NCBI GenBank assembly: GCA_019314525.1
Contig: JAFCZD010000011.1
Span: forward strand, 1 to 39,974
Reading direction: 5' to 3'
DNA from: Deltaproteobacteria bacterium
Lineage (GTDB): Bacteria > Myxococcota_A > Polyangia > GCA-2747355
Length of the DNA: 39,974 nt
How positions within the stretch are numbered: position 1 is the first letter of the stretch; each line of letters begins with the position of its first letter. Under the pieces are notes generated by a model. The model did no database searches and had not been told where the DNA came from. It saw nothing but the letters and a program-made list of their open reading frames with translations. A program made the position numbers and the translations under genes. Positions 36,237 to 39,974 of this stretch are shown here, in pieces.

Positions 36237-38340
36237 GGTAAGTCGCTCTTGTGAGGTGAAAACGGACAGGTCCGCTCCGCTGGCCAGCCCGTACAGAGAT
36301 GGGATCCGATTGGAGCGTCTCTCCCCCGAAACTCAAGTCGAGGTTGTAGGTCCCCTCGGGGACGTCCTTGATCGTGAACCGTCCCCCCTTGTCGCTCTGA
36401 ACTGAAAGTCCGCGGCCCCGTAGTCCCACAACCCGAACCTCTGCACCTACCACCACCTGACCCAAGGCGTCACGAACCGACCCTTGGATGCTCCCCGCGG
36501 CTCGGAGTTCAATGAGCAGCGGATCATGTGACCGATTGCCCTCCTGCACCACGACATCTGAGGGAGCGTAACCCTGGCCCCGCACCCGTAGGCGCTGGGC
36601 GCCAGGCGCGAGCATCAGAGAAAATTGGCCTCGCTTGTCTCGAAAAGCCCGAGCCGTGCCCCTGCCCACACCAATAGAAAAACGAGAGACGGGAGCTCCT
36701 GTGCGCCATTCACGAACAGAACCATGCACGCGCCGGAGACTCTTCACGTAGGCCAGGTGCCCCTGAGCGTCTCGTGGAGCCTCTGGCACCTGGCGGCCTG
36801 CCTGCAATCGTAGGGTGACTTGAGATTGGCGTTGAAGGTCAACAGCTCCAGCAACACGCTGGTACCCAGGATGCTCTATGGAATAGCGCACGATGGCAGA
36901 TGGGAGCCCCTCCACGAGAAACTCCCCGGCGATGTCCGTCGTGGCGCTCCACAAGCGCCCTGACACGGTGTTGGTGGGCAACATGGCGTCGACATCAGGG
37001 ATCGGCGGAACACGTCCTGGAATCACCCCCAGCTCCCCGATCCGTGGCCCCAACGCGGCACCTCCGGGGAAAACACGCACGAGGGCGCCCTTCAATGGCT
37101 TTCCATCGGCGTTCATCACCCTTCCCGAGAGACGTTGACCACGCCGCAGGCGCAAAGTGATCACCTCACCCGTGCCCGGCAGCGTCACCGTCTCTCCCAG
37201 GCACGGCAACCACCCGTCCGCCCAGGCCTCCACTCGGTATCGCCCCGCAGGCAGCGCTGGCGCGGTGAACCGCCCTCTCTTGTCTGCCCGCACCTCTGCG
37301 GCGAAGAGGACCGGCCGGAAGGGTCGCAGGACCACTCGCGCGGCGAGGGGATGGTTTGGTTTTTCTCTCTTCCCACCCACCACCCGTCCTTTCAAACGCG
37401 TCGCGGGCTCCAAGGTCAGCGCCACCACTCCGTGCCCCGCCCGGCTCACCACCAAGGCACTTGCGAGCCATGGTTTCTGCAGTGTCCTGGCAACGAGCTC
37501 GTAGCTGCCTGGCAGCAACTCTTGGAACTCAAACTGGCCGTTGGCCATGACACGTGTGCGCCGCCTCAACGCGGGGCCCACCAACGTCACTTCAACCTCT
37601 TGTTCGCTCACGCCCCGCACCACCCCCTCGACGACCTGCGAGCGCAGCGTCTGCAACACCACCTGCCCAGGCACCTGCACATCACGCTGGAGTACACGCC
37701 GCCCCAACGCCACCACCGTGAGGCGGTGATGCCCCATGGCGATCCCTTCAAAGACGAAACTCCCATCGTCTCCGCTCTGCGCAGATATGGAGGTGTGGCT
37801 CTGGCCATCACGCAGCTCGATATGCGCACCTTCGAGAGGTTTTCCTCTCCCGCCCATGACGCGTCCCCAAAAGGCACTCGCCCGCGGCGCGGTCATCCCG
37901 TCGAGCGCGTTATGACCACAGCCCAGGCTGACAGGCTGCTCTCGGCGTAAGTCGCCACGCTCTACCACCAAGCGCCAGCTGCCTGGTGTGAGGCCCCGTC
38001 CACACCACCGCCCCTGGGCGTCCAGAGCGAGTTCTTCACGCTGCACAATTTGCTGGCGAACGCTGACCGGAGAAGAAACCCTCCGCTCCAGCCAAACCTT
38101 GACTGTTGGGTTAACGCCCGAAAGCCCCACGCTCAGGCTCGCACACCGTGCCCATGTGAGCGCCAACGCCGCGCCGGTGTTGCGCTCCTGTTGAGCCTCG
38201 TGGACAATGCCCTCACGTGGCCCGTCAGCGCAGCTGACCACGAGTACCCACGCGATGGCGGCGACACCAACAAGAGAGGGCCGGATGGGGCACCGCGAAA
38301 AAAACCTGAAGCAAACAGTCAAGATGATCGAGTCCGTCAT
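36232..38340 (-). CDS. Carboxypeptidase regulatory-like (CarboxypepD_reg-type) repeat lipoprotein
   Basis: Repeated beta-sandwich units such as VMGGRGKPLEGAHIELRDGQSHTSISAQSGDDGSFVFEGIAMGHHRLTV and ALGQVVVGAEVRVVGLRGRGLSVQSDKGGRFTIKDVPEGTYNLDL; lipobox VLVVSCADG. Start at MTDSIILTV preferred to the 38517 ATG. Confidence 0.82.
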   Translation of the reverse strand: MTDSIILTVCFRFFSRCPIRPSLVGVAAIAWVLVVSCADGPREGIVHEAQQERNTGAALALTWARCASLSVGLSGVNPTVKVWLERRVSSPVSVRQQIVQREELALDAQGRWCGRGLTPGSWRLVVERGDLRREQPVSLGCGHNALDGMTAPRASAFWGRVMGGRGKPLEGAHIELRDGQSHTSISAQSGDDGSFVFEGIAMGHHRLTVVALGRRVLQRDVQVPGQVVLQTLRSQVVEGVVRGVSEQEVEVTLVGPALRRRTRVMANGQFEFQELLPGSYELVARTLQKPWLASALVVSRAGHGVVALTLEPATRLKGRVVGGKREKPNHPLAARVVLRPFRPVLFAAEVRADKRGRFTAPALPAGRYRVEAWADGWLPCLGETVTLPGTGEVITLRLRRGQRLSGRVMNADGKPLKGALVRVFPGGAALGPRIGELGVIPGRVPPIPDVDAMLPTNTVSGRLWSATTDIAGEFLVEGLPSAIVRYSIEHPGYQRVAGAVDLQRQSQVTLRLQAGRQVPEAPRDAQGHLAYVKSLRRVHGSVREWRTGAPVSRFSIGVGRGTARAFRDKRGQFSLMLAPGAQRLRVRGQGYAPSDVVVQEGNRSHDPLLIELRAAGSIQGSVRDALGQVVVGAEVRVVGLRGRGLSVQSDKGGRFTIKDVPEGTYNLDLSFGGETLQSDPISVRAGQRSGPVRFHLTRATYP

Positions 38341-38749
38341 TCGCGAGCTTGGCCTCGACCCCGAGCAGAACAGACTGAACACCGAGGGCCCTGCCTGGGG
38401 TCTAGCTAGAGGTTCGGCTGAAGTGTTCATCTTCGTCAACCCAGGCAACGAAGATGAGCGCGGAAACCACCTCCAATGTGTCTCGCCAGTGATGAAAGTG
38501 CCCGAGACCTCTGCCAATCAGCTCGCCCTCTTCCAACACATCCTACACCTCAACGCGAGCGAACTCACATGCGCCGCCTTTGCCCTCAAGGGGGACACGG
38601 TGGTGCTCACCGCAGATCGCAGCACCCTCGACCTCGATGCTTCCGAGGTGCGCGACCTCGTGCTCAATATCGGCTACTACGCCGACCTCTATGATGACTC
38701 CCTTGTCAACGAGTTCGGCGGCAAACGCCACACCGACGCGGGGAGTTAG
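38285..38749 (+). CDS. YbjN-like domain protein
   Basis: MIESVIRELGLDPEQN...FIFVNPGNEDERGNHLQCVSPVMKVP...LFQHILHLNASELTCAAFALKGDTVVLTADRSTLDLDASEVRDLVLNIGYYADLYDDSL. Start could be 38285 or 38324. Confidence 0.72.
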   Translation: MGHREKNLKQTVKMIESVIRELGLDPEQNRLNTEGPAWGLARGSAEVFIFVNPGNEDERGNHLQCVSPVMKVPETSANQLALFQHILHLNASELTCAAFALKGDTVVLTADRSTLDLDASEVRDLVLNIGYYADLYDDSLVNEFGGKRHTDAGS

Positions 38750-38758
38750 AAATAAGAG

Positions 38759-39151
38759 TCAAGAACAACGAGCCACAGCGTCGATCTCGACGTCGACCCC
38801 CTTGGGCAAACGTGACACCTGCACCGTGGCTCGCGCGGGGGGAGTTACAGGAAAGTAGTTGGCGTAAGCCTCGTTCACTTTGACAAAGTCATCGAGGTTG
38901 GTCAGGTAGATCGTCGTTTTCAACACCTCGTCGAAGCTACTGCCAGCAGCTTTGAGCACGGCTTCAAGGTTCTTCATCACTTGGTGTGTCTGCGCCACCA
39001 CGTCATCACCTCCCACCAAATCCCCACTCTTCGGATCGAGGGGGATCTGACCGGAACAGAAGACCAACTCGCCAGCCCGCACGGCTTGTGAATAGGGGCC
39101 GATGGCCGCGGGTGCACTCTCGGTTTGAATCACGCTACGCTCTTGGCTCAT
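38759..39151 (-). CDS. ridA: RidA family protein (reactive intermediate/imine deaminase)
   Basis: SAPAAIGPYSQAVRAGELVFCSGQIPLDPKSGDLV...QTHQVMKNLEAVLKAAGSSFDEVLKTTIYLTNLDDFVKVNEAYANYF...PARATVQVSRLPKGVDVEIDAVA. Confidence 0.95.
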   Translation of the reverse strand: MSQERSVIQTESAPAAIGPYSQAVRAGELVFCSGQIPLDPKSGDLVGGDDVVAQTHQVMKNLEAVLKAAGSSFDEVLKTTIYLTNLDDFVKVNEAYANYFPVTPPARATVQVSRLPKGVDVEIDAVARCS

Positions 39152-39168
39152 GTCTTTGTTCTCCTGAC

Positions 39169-39966
39169 CTATTTACAGCCATAACCAATCAACACCTGAG
39201 CCACCTCGTCGAAGAGGGGCTGGCAGGTCTTGCCTTCGGGGCATGCATCCCCGCTGGGCTCATCTGTATTGCACATCTGTCGGCAAATTTGAGCACCAAG
39301 GGTCGGATCGCAGAAGAGCCCTTGGTTGCAATAGTACTCATCGCCCAAGCAGCCCACATCCACCTCCGGGCCAAGGCTGCTGCCTCCCTGCATGCAAACC
39401 TTTGTGGCGGAGGTGGCGAGCTTGATACAGAGCATCTTGTATCCCGTGCAATCCTCGGGCTCGAGGCACGTCTTGCGACAATAGGAGGTTGCCTCGGTGT
39501 TGCCCACACAGACCAAAGAGGTGATGCACTGTTTGGGAGCGCAAGGCTCGCCCTGAAGCGAACCCTCATTGCGAATACACGCGCCGATGCCAGGCATGGG
39601 GTTGCCCCCAGGGTCGTTGAGCTGCACGCAGTTGTAGCCACATTGGTCATTGGCACAATAGAGGCTGGCGCTGGGATCGCAGGCCACACGACAGCGACAG
39701 ATCGTGCCCGACTCGATCATCGGCTGGAACCTGTCAGGGCAGGTCTGCCCACCCGAGCAATCTTGCCCCTCGAGGGTGAAGATATGACAGGGGTCGGGAA
39801 GGTCCTGGGGCTGGGCATCCCCAAGATCTGGAAGAGGCGGTGGTGTCCACACGTCACCCACGTAGGGGCTGTCCACGGTGGCATCTACCGGCGTTTCGGG
39901 GTGACTGGGGCTGCAGGCGACGCTCAACGCCAATCCTGCACACGACACCATTCTCAAAAGCTGCAT
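39169..39966 (-). CDS. Cys-rich lipoprotein
   Basis: Signal/lipobox LALSVACSPSHPETP, acidic/Pro linker, then a Cys-rich repeat-like body. Confidence 0.8.
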   Translation of the reverse strand: MQLLRMVSCAGLALSVACSPSHPETPVDATVDSPYVGDVWTPPPLPDLGDAQPQDLPDPCHIFTLEGQDCSGGQTCPDRFQPMIESGTICRCRVACDPSASLYCANDQCGYNCVQLNDPGGNPMPGIGACIRNEGSLQGEPCAPKQCITSLVCVGNTEATSYCRKTCLEPEDCTGYKMLCIKLATSATKVCMQGGSSLGPEVDVGCLGDEYYCNQGLFCDPTLGAQICRQMCNTDEPSGDACPEGKTCQPLFDEVAQVLIGYGCK

Positions 39967-39974
39967 GCTCTACC

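Noticed and set aside
37135-37950. 271-aa plus ORF
   Set aside because: Antisense to the carboxypeptidase-regulatory-like repeat protein; low-complexity His/Gln/Arg-rich translation.

Overview
This is a dense, high-GC (by eye) bacterial chromosomal window that looks deltaproteobacterial or Myxococcota-like, based on gene content only. I could not see rRNA, tRNA, CRISPR, IS or prophage features. The recognisable blocks, left to right, are as follows. (1) A left-truncated Cys-rich lipoprotein and a secreted hypothetical protein flank a structured intergenic region. (2) A minus-strand housekeeping run contains purM-purN, rpsA (with a clear intrinsic terminator), sppA, a LapA/LapB-like pair and an AI-2E-family transporter. 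(3) A membrane HdrD/NarI-like Fe-S oxidoreductase. (4) A lipoprotein and a HEAT-repeat plus predicted beta-barrel protein. (5) A cross-brace zinc-finger-like protein and a Smr-domain protein. (6) An orphan protein and an HD-domain protein. (7) A maltose/maltodextrin-type ABC transporter cluster starts with a glucodextranase-C-like secreted protein, and its MalF-like permease carries a long extra N-terminal module. (8) A HAMP sensor whose kinase core appears catalytically dead overlaps a Cys-rich lipoprotein gene by 4 bp. (9) An envelope operon (FecR-like lipoprotein, PEGA-like lipoprotein, predicted outer-membrane protein) has its last gene broken by two separate tandem duplications, of 80 bp and 11 bp; removing one copy of each restores an exact 481-codon ORF. 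(10) A tight prkA / diadenylate-cyclase-like / deoxynucleoside-kinase-like operon. (11) A Ser/Thr kinase, a carboxypeptidase-regulatory-like repeat protein, a YbjN-like protein, RidA and another Cys-rich lipoprotein. The most notable items are the double tandem-duplication frameshift, the pseudo-histidine-kinase, the sensor-like MalF fusion, the PrkA/DAC/dNK operon, and a strong hairpin just upstream of the RBS of the maltose cluster. All product calls come from reading the translations; no database search was run.
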